The translations under genes were made by a program, and so were the position numbers. From Ancistrus triradiatus (lineage: Eukaryota; Chordata; Actinopteri; Siluriformes; Loricariidae): a stretch of 64,000 nucleotides of DNA. The stretch spans positions 485,120-549,119 of the forward strand of contig JAJAGP010000017.1 in the NCBI GenBank assembly GCA_025084515.1, read 5' to 3'. This document shows positions 32,097 to 44,100 of the stretch, in pieces (the first letter of the stretch is position 1; every line of letters begins with the position of its first letter). Below the pieces are notes generated by a model. It was not told the DNA's origin. It saw nothing but the letters and a program-made list of their open reading frames with translations, and ran no database searches.

Positions 32097-34470
32097 TCAG
32101 GACTCAAGGTAGTTTAAAAATACAGCAAATCATAATACATTGTTTCATTTATGAATTATAATGTTGCTTCACATGTTGTGTAATCACTTTGTGGAACATA
32201 TCAAACAATTCATATCATTGATATAATTAGGCTCCAAAATAATTAGCTAGGATATTAATTATAATAAGTGACAGTATAAAATATTTACTGTATATTCTGC
32301 CATCTTATTAGACAGTGAATGATTGCTATTATGTAGCTACACCCCTATAGTTAGCTAGAATAACACAAGCATAAATGATTTTGCTTGACTTCCACATCCA
32401 AGCTGTTTGCTAGTGTGAAGTTTTCATTTTTCTTATTGATTGCTTCTTACAAGTTCTCCACTTCTCCCTCCTTATCCAATTGACCAGTGTGGCTTGGGGA
32501 CAGTGTCACTGGGGAACAATGGACTTTATAGACTTCCCATATCTCAGCTGTGTGCTCAGTCTTTGTGGCTTTTCACTGAGTATGTTCTTTCCTTTCTGTT
32601 CCCTAACCCTCTGGCTACTCTATAGAGAGAGATGAAGCCTGGGACCAGGTGGCCAGACTGAGTAATTCTGCCTATGACTGCTTTTGCACAAGCAGCAGCC
32701 ATTAATTTCTCTTGTCCTTAATTTTTTAAATAGCATAAATTGCAGTTCTTTTTGCTTGTGACTGGGTGGAAGGTTAGCTGAAGCCCTTCAGTCAAAGAAA
32801 CTTGTTAATATACAAAACAAATGTTAGCGTTTAACGTTTTATGGGTTTGCTTAATGATGATTAATGCCTACTGTTCACCTCTATATTGAATATTGAATGC
32901 AGTGCATTTTATCTGCAGACCACATCCTGACTTTCCTTGCCATCATAAAACTTGAAAGAGGAAGTAAGCTGACAAGTTCATACAATAATATCGGTTAATA
33001 ATTTGGCATTGGAAGCAGATTGCTTTCAAACATGGTACTGTTCACACAAAATGGACTGCACTTGGGTTTTCATGCCTGATCAAAGGTCCTAAACTGTCAC
33101 TGCAAATGGACCACGTTTGTGGCAAAATCTGGTTTTCCATCACATATTGACCCTTGTTCATCAGCCATGTGCTTTTCTGATTGATTTCTCTTAATGATTC
33201 AAGTTCTTTGAGATGGCAAAAATGGGTAGATATGTGTTACATCTTTTCTCATTACAAAACCGACCAGCTGGGGTCCTGCCTGATGAGTAAAATGAACTTC
33301 AGATCAGTATGTCATCTGGAGATTTATGGAAGCCTTCTATGTATTTTCAGTCTTGTACATAAACAACTGATACAGAAACACATCAAGACTCTTAAAAATG
33401 AGATATCGTAGCCCAGCACACTTCAACAAATTAAACAGCTGACATATTAAACACTTTCTACAGTGGTCTTTAATTATTTATTACTACATTTATTAATAAT
33501 AATCATTTTATGTACAGTAGTTAATACTTTTCTCCGTTTCTTGTTGTTTATATTTCTACAGGGTTTTAGTTAGATGGAATTCTTGGATTGTAGGCTGTTC
33601 ATGCTAGCATGAAGATATGCCTACTATTGAATATACAAAGCATTTTTACAGTATGTAAGTCGCCCCTGATAAAGACATCTTCTAAATTATGTAAATGCAA
33701 AGTAGCTATGGGCAGACAACAAAAAGCAGCCCAGTTGTTTCCTTTTAAGAGACCCAATTTTGATACACTAAATTCAAACTGACACAACACTTTTGACAAT
33801 CAAGTTATCATTCATCTGTATTATTTGTGTTAAACTAATGTGCAAAACAATTAAAGTAATTTTCCAAGGTTTTCCTCCTCATGTTTGGGTATACAGACAA
33901 CAAAAAAATCTAAGTTGAATTAATGTAATTATCACCTGGCACCTAAATTGACTTAATAGCCTGTTTATATGATCAGAATGATGGAAATATCTTTCTCAGA
34001 GCCTTGTTCACTTGTGTTTGTTCAAATTGTAGAGTAAGTATTTAACAATAAAAAACAATTTTTATTGCTGGGCTGTCTATCAAATACTTAGAAACCTAAT
34101 ATGCTACAATGTAAAAATAACTGATGAGTAGTCTAGAAGAAAATCGGAATGATCATTTTACCCATTTTACAGTCAAAGTTGAAACATTTTAGAGGAATTT
34201 ACCGTTAACCTCTCTAAACTGATTCTGACTAATTAAACCTAGGAAATAGTCAAACCTGCAGCAGGACTATAGCATTGAATTTCTATGGTTAGCAAAAACA
34301 TTTTGTTCTTTAGTTAGTCCATTTATCTAGTTCACAGCTAGGCTTGCCACTGCCACATTCCAAATCTTACTGTCACACATCCTCTATTCTCACTGCCATC
34401 CACTACCATTTTTATGTAAATAATAAATAGAAAAATGGTCGACCCTATTTTAGTAATGAATTGGAATATA
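32097..34470. other. Intron sequence without recognised feature
   Basis: AT-rich. No repeat family, exon with convincing splice sites, or RNA gene recognised. Confidence 0.4.
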
Positions 34471-35186
34471 CACTCATTAACAAAAAATAACTCACCACAA
34501 AGGATATGTTAGAATCTAATGAAATATTGTATGAATGAATGTAATGATGACATATGTAAGAGATTACAATATTAGAGAAGTTTATTGTGGAAAACTGTAC
34601 AATTGAATGGAGGCTCTAGTACCTTGTTGAGCTGCCTGTAGGCTGGATACAAGATTAGATACAGTTGGGCATTGGAGGCATACAGGTTCTGTATGGTATC
34701 CTTTGGCACATTTGCCAACAGATGTTGCAGTTGGGCCTGTAGATCCTGTACACTTTTAGGTTGCTGAAGCTGGCATCCCAGCTGGTCCCAGAAATGCTCG
34801 ATTGGCGATAAATCTGGTGACCAGGCAGACCATGGAAGTGTTGCAAACTGGCGGAGACATTCCTGGGAAACCCTTGCTGTGTGTGGACAAGCAGTAATCG
34901 AAATGACCCCCTCTCAAAGTCTGTCAACTGAACAAAATGCCTTCAAGTGTGTCGTAGAGGCATGTTTAGCAGTCAGTGATCTGTCACAAATCGGTACACT
35001 ACCCAAAAGTAACCTATAAGAGCCTTTTTATAGGGTAGCGGGGGAAGCACTTTTACACCCTCTTGTGGCAATACCCAGTGTCTAATCAGATCACACCTGT
35101 AATATCTTCCTGAGACATAACGGCATGCTACGTTTTGCAGCAATCTAACATTTCTATTGGGTGCGTTAATTTTTTGTCAATGAGTG
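34471..35186 (-). mobile_element. Deleted Tc1/mariner-like element with TATA flanks
   Basis: 716 bp. The ends are CACTCATTAACAAAAAATAA and the inverted CACTCATTGACAAAAAATTAA, each flanked by TATA. On the minus strand the interior keeps scraps of a Tc1-like coding region ('ccagatttatcgccaatcgagcatttctgggaccagctgggatgcc' in part), the 'SP(D)LSPIEHFWDQLG'-type motif around the third catalytic residue. The rest of the transposase is deleted. Confidence 0.85.
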
Positions 35187-36384
35187 TATAAGTATTTAGA
35201 CATTTTAAGTTGTAAATTTATATGTAAATAATATACAGAAATACAAATATGGAATATCATGTAGCATAAAACGTTATGTATGCCACATCAACAAGACATC
35301 ATATCTGCTTTAGGGGAAGTCTCTGGTAAAAGGAATTGAGTGACCCCACTCTTTGTCTTCTGCTCTTTAGCAGCTCAGACATGGTTAGCACCAGCTGCAT
35401 GCTGTTTCAAGTCCAACAATCCACCATGAGCAACCAAAACACTCTTTTACATTATTGGTATACATGTCTCGTATTTGTTACCAGCAACATTACCGACCCA
35501 CAGTTAATGAGTCTCCCATTCAGATCTATACTTCTACCCATTCATTCATCATTCATCATTCATTCCCTTTACTGTCCCCAAGGGGAAATTTGCTTTGTAG
35601 CCGGGTATACTACATATAGGCTATATCACAACAAAAAAAAACCCACACCATCAGCAACCACATCAAAAACACACTATGTTCATATGTTACATGTAGTAAA
35701 TATTTAATTATGTAGTGTAGTCAAAACAAAATTAAGTGGATGATCTGGCATCTGGCGCACTTTTGTTTTCCGTATTACCTGTGTTGATCGACGGTACAGC
35801 AGCTGAATTTGTTTGCTAGATCTTTATAAGTTTCGTGCGTGGACTTTTAACAACGCAGACAAAATGCAACTGTGCAACTAGGGCAACGATGACACAGACA
35901 TGCAATCACACTTAGAGCTAGCATATTTCAGCCCATTCTGCTCATTTTGAGCCTCTCTGCTTGTTTTGTGAAACTGCTTTGTTTTTATTCATCATTGTTA
36001 TTCTCACCACAGTGATGAGGAGATAGTATGAAAGCTCAAAATGAATTTATTTTTCAATATGGGACCATCCCATATAAAGGGATGGGTGGCAGCCCTAAAG
36101 AGAGCATTGCATGTAAGCATGACAAAGCACCTGCTCACTCCTCCTTTTTTATGTTTCAGCCTCTTCGTCACTGTCCTTATCATCACCTGCAGACTGCTTA
36201 AATAAATGCATTGACTTAGCACATTTTGTGCAAAGCCTTTTTCTTTTCTGGCACAACTTCTCTGCATCGCTGAGCAAATGTTTTCTGTTTTTAGCCATGT
36301 TTCGGCAACTGTCCAAGTATTAGATACTTTCAGTTGTACTCCTTAGTTCAGATGACCTATTGCATATCTTTGTATAGACCAGGG
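35187..36384. other. Intron sequence; holds one short minus-strand frame
   Basis: No repeat family recognised. A 49-codon frame at 36149-36298 is listed separately. 'gctcattttgagcc' and 'gctcaaaatgaa' near 35940 and 36034 are a short inverted pair. Confidence 0.35.
36149..36298 (-). other. Unidentified 49-codon reading frame
   Basis: ATG at 36298, stop TAA at 36149-36151. The peptide opens MAKNRKHLLSDAEKLCQKRK, has a Cys-x2-Cys pair inside a basic stretch (RLCTKCAK) and ends in an acidic tail (GDDKDSDEEAET). The shape of basic DNA-binding-like segment, CxxC and acidic end could come from a transposon-encoded or domesticated protein. I recognise no family. Chance is a real alternative for a frame this short. 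Confidence 0.2.
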
Positions 36385-36587
36385 ATTTTGATAACCTAAT
36401 GATTAAGGTACTGGACTCAGGGCCATAAGGTTCCAGGTACAAATCCCACCTCTACCAAGCTGACATTGTTGGGTTCTTGAGCAAGACTCTTAACCCATAA
36501 TTGCTTGGATTGTAAGACTATATCAGCTGTAAGTTGCTCTGGATAAGGGCGTCTGCTAATTGATGTAAATGTAATGTAAATCTATAG
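36385..36587 (+). mobile_element. tRNA-derived SINE (second type)
   Basis: 'attaaggtactggactcagg', 'aggtacaaatcccacctctaccaagctg', 'cttgagcaagactcttaaccc', 'attgcttggattgtaagac', 'ctctggataagggcgtctgc', and the 'atgtaaatgtaatgtaaat' tail. Confidence 0.92.
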
Positions 36588-37734
36588 GCTATATAATGCC
36601 AGGGTTGGGAAAAAAAGACCAGCCATCTCATAAGACCATGAGCCTACCAGGAACACTCTTGACCTTTCCCATGTCCAGTCTGTGAATTACAGTAGCTAAT
36701 CACTTTCAGATGTTTGATAGTCATAATTGGCAGCTGTTAATAGAGCTGAGATTTAATTTTGCCTTATGTTGCAAATTTGGCCCTTATGTAGTTCATCTGG
36801 TAATCTCATTATATAACCTTTCTGTAGTGGAGATGTGAATTGTGACCTACCTAGACCTCCAGGCTTGGGTGTCATTCTGATGTCTTATTAGTGTGATACC
36901 TTTGACCCATACAAGATTATGTGATTATGCTTGGCTCAGAAGCAGGGTTATAGGATTTTAAATATTTAACACTTCTGTGTGAGCTGAGAGCATGCCTGCT
37001 CCCTCAGTTCTGGGTAAATTAAAAAGGCACAGACCAGCTTCAGCGAGTGACAAGCCCCAGCGCTTTACTTTTTCTTTTTTCTCTTTTCTTTTTTTTTTTT
37101 GAAGCTCATGTGGCAGAGTGAAGTCACTCTGCACTTCAGACTGACTGCCTGCCAGAGCTAGAGATACAATCTGAAAGCTACTGCTGAAAAATTAAACGCG
37201 CCTTGAGTGAGATTTATCAGGGACAGGCCGATTGCTACATCTAGGGTTCGCTTTGCCTGCAGCTACGTTTCATGACCATCATTTTAAGGATAATGGCATT
37301 ACTGTCCCATCTAAGGTACTGATATGTGAAGACAACAGTGACAACCTCATTTTAGAAAATGCACTTCCATAGTTGATTTCAGACATCTGCAGCATGCAAC
37401 ACGAATGTTGTCCGACTGCTATTCTTAGGATATTTGTGTATTATTATATAATAATTCAACTCTTACTTTGTTTCACTTTATAGGTTTACAGATCACCATT
37501 TTACTTGCATAATTTTGACAGCTACAAACATTTATTTGGATTTATAGGCTTCAATAGGTTACAATGATGAGATGGTAGATTGAGTTTGAATGCTTTGTGC
37601 TGTGATGGTGTAACCACTGATTCATAAATAAGTAATGAAAACAAAGTACATGAATAGCGATTATGCAATCATAAAAAATCTTGTGTATAAGCTAATTACC
37701 ACTTTCGTTTACTTGTGTCAGAAATCATTTTATG
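36588..37734. other. Intron sequence; possible conserved block near 36990-37280
   Basis: Contains a long C/T tract (about 37065-37100). The stretch 37110-37270 is of balanced composition and not repeat-like. Nothing identified. Confidence 0.35.
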
Positions 37735-37767
37735 ATTCATTCATTCATTCATTCATTCATTCATTCT
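37735..37767. repeat. (ATTC)n microsatellite
   Basis: About eight CATT units, at the tail of the adjacent minus-strand SINE. Confidence 0.95.
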
Positions 37768-37920
37768 TTGTCTTACCCACTTAGTCCTGGTCAGGGTCAT
37801 TGGTGGCACAGGGCACTTTAGAAACACCAATTAGCCTAACACACATGTCTTGGACTGTGGGAGGAAACCGAAGAACCTAGAGAACATGCAAACTCCACAC
37901 AGGTGGAGTCTGAGGTTTAA
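37768..37920 (-). mobile_element. DANA/Mermaid-like SINE, minus strand, 3' part
   Basis: 'ttacccacttagtcctggtcagg', 'cattggtggcacagggcactttagaaacaccaattagcc' in part, 'catgtcttggactgtgggaggaaacc' and 'gaacatgcaaactccacacagg', all reverse of the SINE body, with ATTC tail units at its 3' side. Confidence 0.8.
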
Positions 37921-38079
37921 TGCACCAGCCTTTTGCTGAATTAAAAAAGTGATAAAGGAAAGTTATTCATAATCAGTAGTTACTTTATGCTGATGCAGTT
38001 CATGAGCAGTTAATGAGGAGTCCAGTGCCAGAGAGTGTGTCAGTCCACCTAGGGGCATCACACAATCAATCACATTTTC

Positions 38080-38225
38080 ATCCTAAGTCACAACTACAGT
38101 CAAATTAGCCAAAAAAACTAGAATACCCAGAGAAAACCCACATAGATACAGGGTAAACATGCCAAACTCCACATAGATAGTATCCAAATTTGAGGACCAA
38201 TACTACCTGCTTTGTCACTGAGCTA
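38080..38225 (-). mobile_element. Decayed DANA/Mermaid-like SINE, minus strand
   Basis: 'gaatacccagagaaaaccca', 'aaacatgccaaactccacatag' and 'ctacctgctttgtcactgagc', in the order expected for a reversed SINE. Confidence 0.6.
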
Positions 38226-38267
38226 AAGTAAGGCATATATAAGTGCTATATAAGCAGTGTTTAAGTA

Positions 38268-38545
38268 CAGTGGTACCTTGGTTCTCCATCACCTCAGAAC
38301 TTGTTGAATTCGGTTCTTGGCTCATTTTGACTATAAAAATTTGTCTCGGTTCTCGTTGTTTGCACTGTACTTGCCGCACTTGCTTAAACTTGTACGAGTT
38401 GAGCCGTGCGACTCTTTCCAGCTGAAATGTAATACACGATTCATGATTCACAATTTAGTACACAGTGATTCAGTCTCACAATAGCTGTTTCTCAGTGAAG
38501 CTCTCTGCTGTGTTTATCGTATGGTTCTTTATCTTTCCAGCTACA
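38268..38545 (-). mobile_element. pogo/Tigger-like DNA transposon, one end
   Basis: After TA the sequence begins CAGTGGTACCTTGGTTCTCC, a terminal repeat of pogo/Tigger type. It continues 'gttctcgttgtttgcactg' and the segment homologous in reverse to 252-475. The other end is not visible. A worn terminal repeat of the same family is at 49522-49580. Confidence 0.65.
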
Positions 38546-38794
38546 GCACCATATTCTTAGTGCAAGTAAGTGCCCATTGCTCCTAAAATGGTTGTTGATT
38601 ACAAGAAAATCAAGGACTGAGTCCTCTGGATCACTTTCAGGCTGAACAGTTAGCATTAGCAGCTAGGGCCCAGAGTTCACCAACAGAGTAAGTGTTTTGC
38701 TTTTAAAAGTTTATTATAAAATAAGCTTTGTGTTAATGATTTTTGCCAACTCCAGGTTAATGTATAAGTTTTTTAAACAATAAGTTTGGCTCTG

Positions 38795-39302
38795 TGTCAC
38801 GGGTCGCACCAGACCTCCGTTCGCTACACCCCTCCTCGCCACTAGGGGCGATCCATATGGCATCACTTGTGGTTCTCCGCCGGGCGGCGGAGGACACGAA
38901 GAAGAAGCTAGGGCTCACGAGCTAGGGATCACAGCCGTTTGGGACAGTATAAAAAGCTCGGCCCTAGCTTATGGACTTTGCGGGGTATTTTCATTGTATG
39001 GCGTTTGTTCGACGGTTTCCCAAGTTCCCCCCACAGACCAGGATTACTCGTGTTTATGATCCTGTTTGCTCTAGGACCTCTCGCATTGCGGTAAGCCTGT
39101 GTTTGTTTGGCCACGGCCTGGTTTAGTTTACGATTTCTTCTGTATTTTTCTTTAGTTCTGTGCCGTGTGCGTCACGTTCTTTAGTTACCCTGTTTTGTTT
39201 ATGTTCTTGTTGTGGTTTCTCCTTTTCTGTTTAGTAACTACCTTTATTTATAAGCTGGTTAACCTGCGCTCGTCTCCTTAGCAGTCCCACCTTGTTGTGA
39301 CA
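38795..39302 (+). repeat. Left LTR of family C element
   Basis: 508 bp with TGTCAC/GTGACA inverted ends. 'cagtataaaaagctcgg' (from about 38945) is a good TATA box, followed by a GC-richer leader and a T-rich stretch near 39120-39240 suited to polyadenylation. Confidence 0.85.
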
Positions 39303-39319
39303 GAATACCTCACCAAAGT

Positions 39320-39478
39320 ATGGAGACGGCAGGTTTTCAAATCATCCCGCACCTGTCCGACCGGTTTGATGGCAATCCGGCCTTTTGTCGGCGGTTTGTG
39401 GATCAGTGTACCCGGTATTTTGAGGTGTTTTCCGGAATATGCATTGGTATTCGTTCATTTTTCATGCCTCACGGGTAG
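39320..39478 (+). pseudogene. gag N-terminal remnant of family C element
   Basis: A 52-codon frame starting 18 bases after the LTR. It contains DRFDGNPAFCRRFVDQCTRY followed by FEVFSG. This is the typical Gag motif of vertebrate Ty3/gypsy elements (Y/F-D-G-x-P...C..F...C..YF), from the start of the capsid-like region that packs element RNA into particles. A TAG stop cuts it at MPHG. The remaining reading continues in other frames ('GSMLGRRG...'). It is shorter than the usual few-hundred-residue Gag and cannot be functional. It supplies the front part of Gag that the 4232 element lacks; the latter keeps a back part. Confidence 0.7.
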
Positions 39479-39689
39479 GGCTCTATGCTGGGCCGCCGAG
39501 GTTTGACCGGTGCTCAGGGCTGGGACCGTGGTGCAGTTTTTTGAAGAACTAGAGTTTTGATTTGGTACCCCCTGGGATCTTTTTTGATATGCCTACCAGA
39601 CACCCGAAGTTATCTTTATTCGCCTGTAAATCCTCAGTTTGTCAGCTGTTGGAGGGCTGTAGCCAGATATAAGTTAGCTGACAAGGCCT

Positions 39690-40340
39690 CAGTACCTGAG
39701 GCCAATGCATTGCATGGTTCTGTGTTTGAACCCGTCATGCTACTTAGCTCCGTACCTGAGCAGTTAGCGCTGCACAGCTCCGTACCTGAGCACGCCGTGC
39801 CCCTTAGCTCCGTACTTTAGCATGATAGCTCCATATCTGAGCAGTTCACGCTTCCTAGCTCCGTACCTCAGCTTGCTGCGCCCCTTAGCTCTGTACTTGA
39901 GCATGATAGCTCCATGCATGAGCCATTAGCATCACCTAGCTCCATACCTGAGCACACTAGCTCTGTACCTGAACCGTTAGCGGCACTTAGCTCTGTACCT
40001 GAGCACATTAGCTCCATATATAAGCTGTTAGCGCAGCCTGGTTCCGTACCGGAACCCGCCGCACCTCTTAGCTTTGTACCTGAGCCCATTAGCTCCATAC
40101 CGTCTGTGCCAGTACCTGCGCCAAGGACATCAGTGCCAGTGCTGAGGACATCAGCGGCAGTGCCAGCGGCAAGGACGTTAGTGTCAGTACCAATACCTGT
40201 ATCGACGACGTCAGCACCAGTGTCTGCGCTGAGGACGTCCGTACCTGTTCAGAAGATGTCTGCGCCAAGGACGTTCATGCCTTTTCAGTGAACGTCAGTG
40301 CCAGTTTCTGCGCCGAGGACGTCCGCGCCTGAGACATTTG
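39690..40340 (+). repeat. Proline-rich coding repeat of family C element
   Basis: Units like 'agctccgtacctgagcacgccgtgcccctt' (30 bp) give SVPEHAVPLS/SVPEQLALHS. From about 40100 the units change to 'gacatcagtgccagtgctgag', giving RTSVPVLRTSAAVPAARTLV. The frame is open at 39557-39820 and 39914-40291. Confidence 0.75.
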
Positions 40341-40599
40341 GAGGGCATAAGGTCTCCTCTAATCCTAGGCCCTGGCCTATGGACTTTGCGAGGTATTTTC
40401 ATTGTATGGCGTTTGTTCCGCGGTTTCCCGAGTTCCCCCCACGCAACAGGATTACTCATGTTTATGATCCTGTTTGCAATACAATACAACTCAATTAATT
40501 GCATATAATGCCTTACACAGTGTGAATTTCCTGGGGGTCTGGAAGAGATTAATTGTGTTTATTCATCCCCAAAGTGTGTCTTACATTTACTCCTGACTT

Positions 40600-41140
40600 C
40601 TATTTCATTGCAGAAAGTATGAACTCAAGATATTTCAGTTTTTTTCTGGTCAACTTCATTATATTGTTAATAAACATCCACTCCTGCATTCCAGGCCAGC
40701 AAAAAAAAAGTTGGAATGGGGGCAAGGTAGGTCTAGTAATTAGGTAAAAAACTGACTAATTATGTGATTTCAAACATGTGATGTCAACAGGTGATTATAA
40801 TCATGATTTGGTACAAAGGCAGTATCTTTGAGTAGGCTTTAGTATTTGAGGAGCAAAGATGGGGAGAGGATATCCAGTTTGTCATGAAATGCATAAGAAA
40901 ATGAATGACAAAAAAAAAAAACAAATGTCTATCAAAGAAAGGCTGGACAGGATTTCAATCATTTTCTCATGCATTTGTTGATAAACTGAAAATACTCTGC
41001 CTGTCTTTACTCTTCAAAGACTCAGCCTTTCGTGGATACTGCTTTTGTACCAAACCATGATTATAATCACCTGTTGACGTCTTTTTAAAATTAAAAATGA
41101 TATATTTTTTTGACCCAACTTTTTCTGATTTGTGGATGTA
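40600..41140. mobile_element. MITE with 44-bp internal inverted arms
   Basis: Arms 40783-40826 ('gtcaacaggtgattataatc'...) and 41035-41078 (reverse, '...gattataatcacctgttgac') face each other across about 208 bp. The left flank 'tatgaactcaagatatttcagttt', 'taataaacatccactcctgcattccaggcc' and 'aaaaagttggaatggggg' (in part) recurs at 59682-60030 and 61571-61960. No coding content. Confidence 0.7.
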
Positions 41141-44100
41141 TTATTCATTATGGGAAAAATTTGCTCAGTACTCATCGTTTTCAGTTCTAGACAAGTCTTC
41201 TGTAACAAATTAATGATGAGAATTGAGACATCTCTATATATGTAAACCTCCTACAGTTGAATGGAAAAAATTCAAATCTTTCTCCAGTCTCCATTTAGGA
41301 TTTGTAATTGCAACTTGCCTGTAGTAATGTAGTTGCTAATATGACTGTACTTGTAAAACTTTTAATCATGATTAAAGCAATATGAATCAGATTATGGATC
41401 ATGTAATTAAAATCTTATTGTTGAATTTATGTACAATTATGTGTGACATGAAATAGCTCTCTAGGAGAATAATGCAAGTGATGATTGACCAAGCTCGGGT
41501 TAATTATTTTCACTTTGTTCTTTGCTCATCTGTTCTTGCGTATCTGCCCTAATTGATCCCGTCATGTGCCTGCATTATGAGTGTACTGTTAGCATGAAAT
41601 ACAAAATGATGTGTGTGGACAATTGTGTGTGGAAAAAAGAAGAGGGGAGGGAATTATCTGAAGAATGGGGGTCGAAAAGAGAAGGTTAGCTTATTTAGAA
41701 AGCTTATAGGTGTCAGTGACAGCTTTTATAGCATAAATTAGTGTTGAAGGTTCAGAGTACAACTTAGTTCTTTTAGCATAATCATACATTCCTGGAAATA
41801 ACAAACAACCTTCCAGTGCATGTGAAAGAGCTCTGCAAAATTAGATTGAGTGTGTCGATCATTATGTATATTAGTGACTCAATTGTCCTCTAGGTCTAGA
41901 CTGTGTAAAACAAGTCCTTTTGGAGTCAGCTGGGTGTCAGGATGGAAGCCTGATGGTGTGTCTCACATTGAGAGTCCTTGGCACCAGTGCACCACAGATG
42001 AGTACTGATACCCTGATAGGGTGGCGGGCTCTATTGGCAGCTTGATCACGTCAGCACTGAGCCACGCTCACATGCCCTAATCACAGCCTAGCAATGAATC
42101 CCGTGGATGAGTGAGTGCAGGTGCCTACCTCAGATGAACAGCACGTTTGTCTTGTGTATTATTCCCCAATGAAGAAGAAATACAGCAGAATTGTATTATT
42201 TTCCATGAAAACACATGGATAACGACAAGCCCTTAGGTTGTTGTCCGCCATTGCTATGTAGACAGCAATGCCATTGCTTCTGAACATTAAAACTCCATGA
42301 ATTTTAGAAATTCATTGTTGTTAGTACTGTACACAGTCTGGTATATTTTTTCCACAAATGTGATGTACGGCAAATAAATGAAAAAAACAAACAAAAATGG
42401 TCAATAATTGGATGTCTGAGTCTGCAGTCAGTTGGAAAATGATTTCCAACGCTTCCTCTGATGCTGCACGCGTGCAGTCACCTATCGTCAGCTCTTTTGC
42501 CACAGTGCTTTTATGGCAACAGAATCACAGAAATGTGTTTTTCACCCCTCATCTGATGAAAGGAAGACTATTTTGAGTGTGCGCCTGGGCTTTGGAGGGG
42601 AACATCGGTTTCTCAGGTTGACAGGTGATGCCATTTCCCTGGTGAGGAGATATTTCTAGGAGCTCAGTTTGGAGTGGTGTCTTTCAGATGGCAGACAGTC
42701 GTTATGCTCAACAGGGAGACGCCACAGCAACTGGGTCAGAACCCAGACGAAAGGCTGAGTCATACGTCTCCCAACTGACATGATTTTTTGAAAATAGAGG
42801 CATGTCCTCTACCCATCCTGTTTCACTATGGATTACCCCATTTTTGTGTAGGCCAAGCAACTTTCTGAATGACCTCACTATTTCAGTGTACTGTCACTCT
42901 ATGCATTCATGCAATTATTCTATTCTATTAAATAAGACATTTACAGCTTAGGAAATCAGAGGAACAAGTACTCTGTTGCTGTACTTAAGTCTCTGTTTAG
43001 GTATCTGTAACTGTAACTTTTTACGTTTGCTTACCACATTTCAGAAGATAAATCTGTACTTTTTCCTCACTACATTTTCAAAACAGGCCCGTTACTTTAG
43101 CTTTTATGAATCAATTTATTTGTTTATTTTATCTAATTATTTATTTTTCTTTTTAATTTACTCAATTCTAGTCAGGTACCTAATGAAGCTCTAATCGGAA
43201 CTAAGCGAACGAATAAATACCATTAGCGGTGCTTCACAAAGTTGGAGGAGCACTCTTGCGGAACAGGTACGTCTTTACAGGCAATTAGGCCTATATTATA
43301 CATCTATGACAGATCATAAAGATACACTGATGACTCAGAATTTCGGAGAATACTGCAACAACGGAAGCGTAAGCTAGTACATCCAAACATTCGCGCAGAT
43401 TTGTGCATCGTGTGTGGAGTCATTGGCGACACTCTGAAAGTATATAACTTATAGTCTTTCAAACCCTTTTAAATGTTCACCATAATGCATTCTGCTCCTC
43501 AAAATAACTGTCTACACTTTACTGTTTTTATTAATCAGCCACTAGAGGTTTATCATGTCTCTGGGACGGTGAATTCCATTTCTGTTATGATTATAATAGC
43601 TATATTCAAACTATGTACTATTTCTAAAAGGTTTTACATAAATATTTTTAAATTAATGAGGGTAGTGTAGTGTTTAAAATAAGAACTGCTTTAAAAATGG
43701 TCTTTTCCTGCCTAACCTCTCCTGGTATGTTGTACTATATTGTTACTGGAGCACGCAACTACTATGAAATAAGTTGTGGTTTGAGTGAACAGTGTTTGTA
43801 ACGATACGAATTCAATAGTCTCATGCTGTACACTGAATGCCTTGCAAAATGAAAAAGGTCTGTCACTCTTCGCATAGGAATTGACATTCATGAATACAGT
43901 ATATACCATAGGGAGGACATTACAGTGGTCACGCAGTCACATGAACTCATTTTCAGTGAGCTATATTAATTGATGTAGTTCTCTGTCAGCTCCCCAATGG
44001 CTCTTGCAATGGTGTTCCATTTTTTTATTCCAACTTTACCAAATTATGAAATTGTCACATTGTTTGGATTGTGCTGGTTTATGAAATGACGTAAATGCAT

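Larger units (their letters stand above)
38795..40475 (+). mobile_element. Non-autonomous Ty3/gypsy-type LTR element (family C)
   Basis: The complete left LTR is 38795-39302 (TGTCACGGG to TTGTGACA). The interior has a gag N-terminal remnant and a proline-rich repeat. A cut right LTR piece (about 40369-40472) repeats 'tatggactttgcgaggtattttcattgtatggcgtttg' in part. The right end runs into unrelated 'aatacaatacaactc'. No pol genes. Confidence 0.85.

Noticed and set aside
32440..32625. A 61-codon plus-strand frame after a T-rich stretch, considered as an exon
   Set aside because: The acceptor is weak, no donor or family resemblance was found.
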